Shown: positions 63,711 to 64,000 of the stretch, piece by piece
How positions within the stretch are numbered: the stretch's first letter is position 1
Layout of the letters: every line of letters begins with the position of its first letter
Origin: Pomphorhynchus laevis
Taxonomy: Eukaryota > Acanthocephala > Palaeacanthocephala > Echinorhynchida > Pomphorhynchidae
Assembly (NCBI GenBank): GCA_012934845.2
Contig: WNNJ02001023.1
Span: 36,667-100,666 of the forward strand
Length of the DNA: 64,000 nt
Direction: 5' to 3'
Position numbers and translations under genes: made by a program
The notes under the pieces: generated by a model
Database searches by the model: none
What the model was told of the DNA's origin: nothing
Seen by the model: the letters and a program-made list of their open reading frames with translations, nothing else

Positions 63711-64000
63711 ATGATCTCTTAATGTTTACATAATTCTATGGTTAGCACTTTTTACATTTTTTATTAGAATTCGTTAACTGCTTGTTGCAACCAAATTTAT
63801 ATACTTTGCAGTCAGCTTAAAAAATTGCCGAGTAATTTTTTATTCGTTAATTCTTAATCGATCAATTTTAAAAATTGTTGATAACAATTTTTATAATTGC
63901 TTTTAAAATCGTTATTTAAATAGTTATTATAAATCGATCAATTTTTTAAAATTAGTATTATTTTTTAATAATATAATTAATAATAATATATTATTATCAT

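Overview
This is an animal nuclear genome segment, most likely from an invertebrate. The host background is very AT-rich. Its two protein-coding genes have many introns, most of them tiny: seven of the twelve introns traced are 34-54 bp. There is no sign of bacterial gene organisation, and I cannot name the species.

The left edge (1-5611, + strand) carries the last six visible exons of a P-type ATPase, recognisably a Na+/K+-ATPase alpha subunit ending in the typical ETYY. The right edge (61229-63710, + strand) carries an eight-exon gene for an acidic, unrecognised protein of about 352 residues, whose start and stop both lie in the window.

The 55 kb between is a graveyard of non-LTR retrotransposons. 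Family A (I/Jockey-like, CCHC knuckles in ORF1, no RNase H) has a head-to-head pair (6722-13734) and a third copy (37473-39764). Family B (CR1/L2-like) has copies at 17797-21905, 27530-29570, 36040-37472, 41675-47416 (two copies, one inside the other), 48728-50455 and 54820-55687. Family C (CR1-like) has copies starting near 15506, 24740 and 54245. Family D (R2-like, with a CCHC motif before a restriction-like endonuclease) lies at 31030-33357 and, more decayed, at 35175-36020. Small relics of another CR1-like family (E) lie near 14-15, 47.8-48.3 and 53.9 kb. Every C copy is split by an antisense B copy, so relative ages can be read off: C before B, an older B before a younger B, and B before A at 37.47 kb.

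Non-autonomous elements fill much of the rest. They include TIR elements sharing a terminal motif (23.4-24.1, 40.6-41.0, 59.1-60.4 and 61.0-61.1 kb), one of them carrying a higher-order satellite; a 258-bp fold-back MITE (51.72-51.98 kb); and several minisatellites.

The most striking signals are hammerhead self-cleaving ribozymes. Two lie 464 bp apart in a tandem repeat array (50.92-52.17 kb, minus strand), with the type I topology of schistosome-satellite, Penelope-like or retrozyme hammerheads. A third has type III topology and lies inside a 187-bp insert with a 9-bp target duplication in the 3' region of the third C element (58.25-58.44 kb). A conserved, covarying 3' hairpin and 5' promoter-like 13-bp monomers in family B are the next most informative structures.
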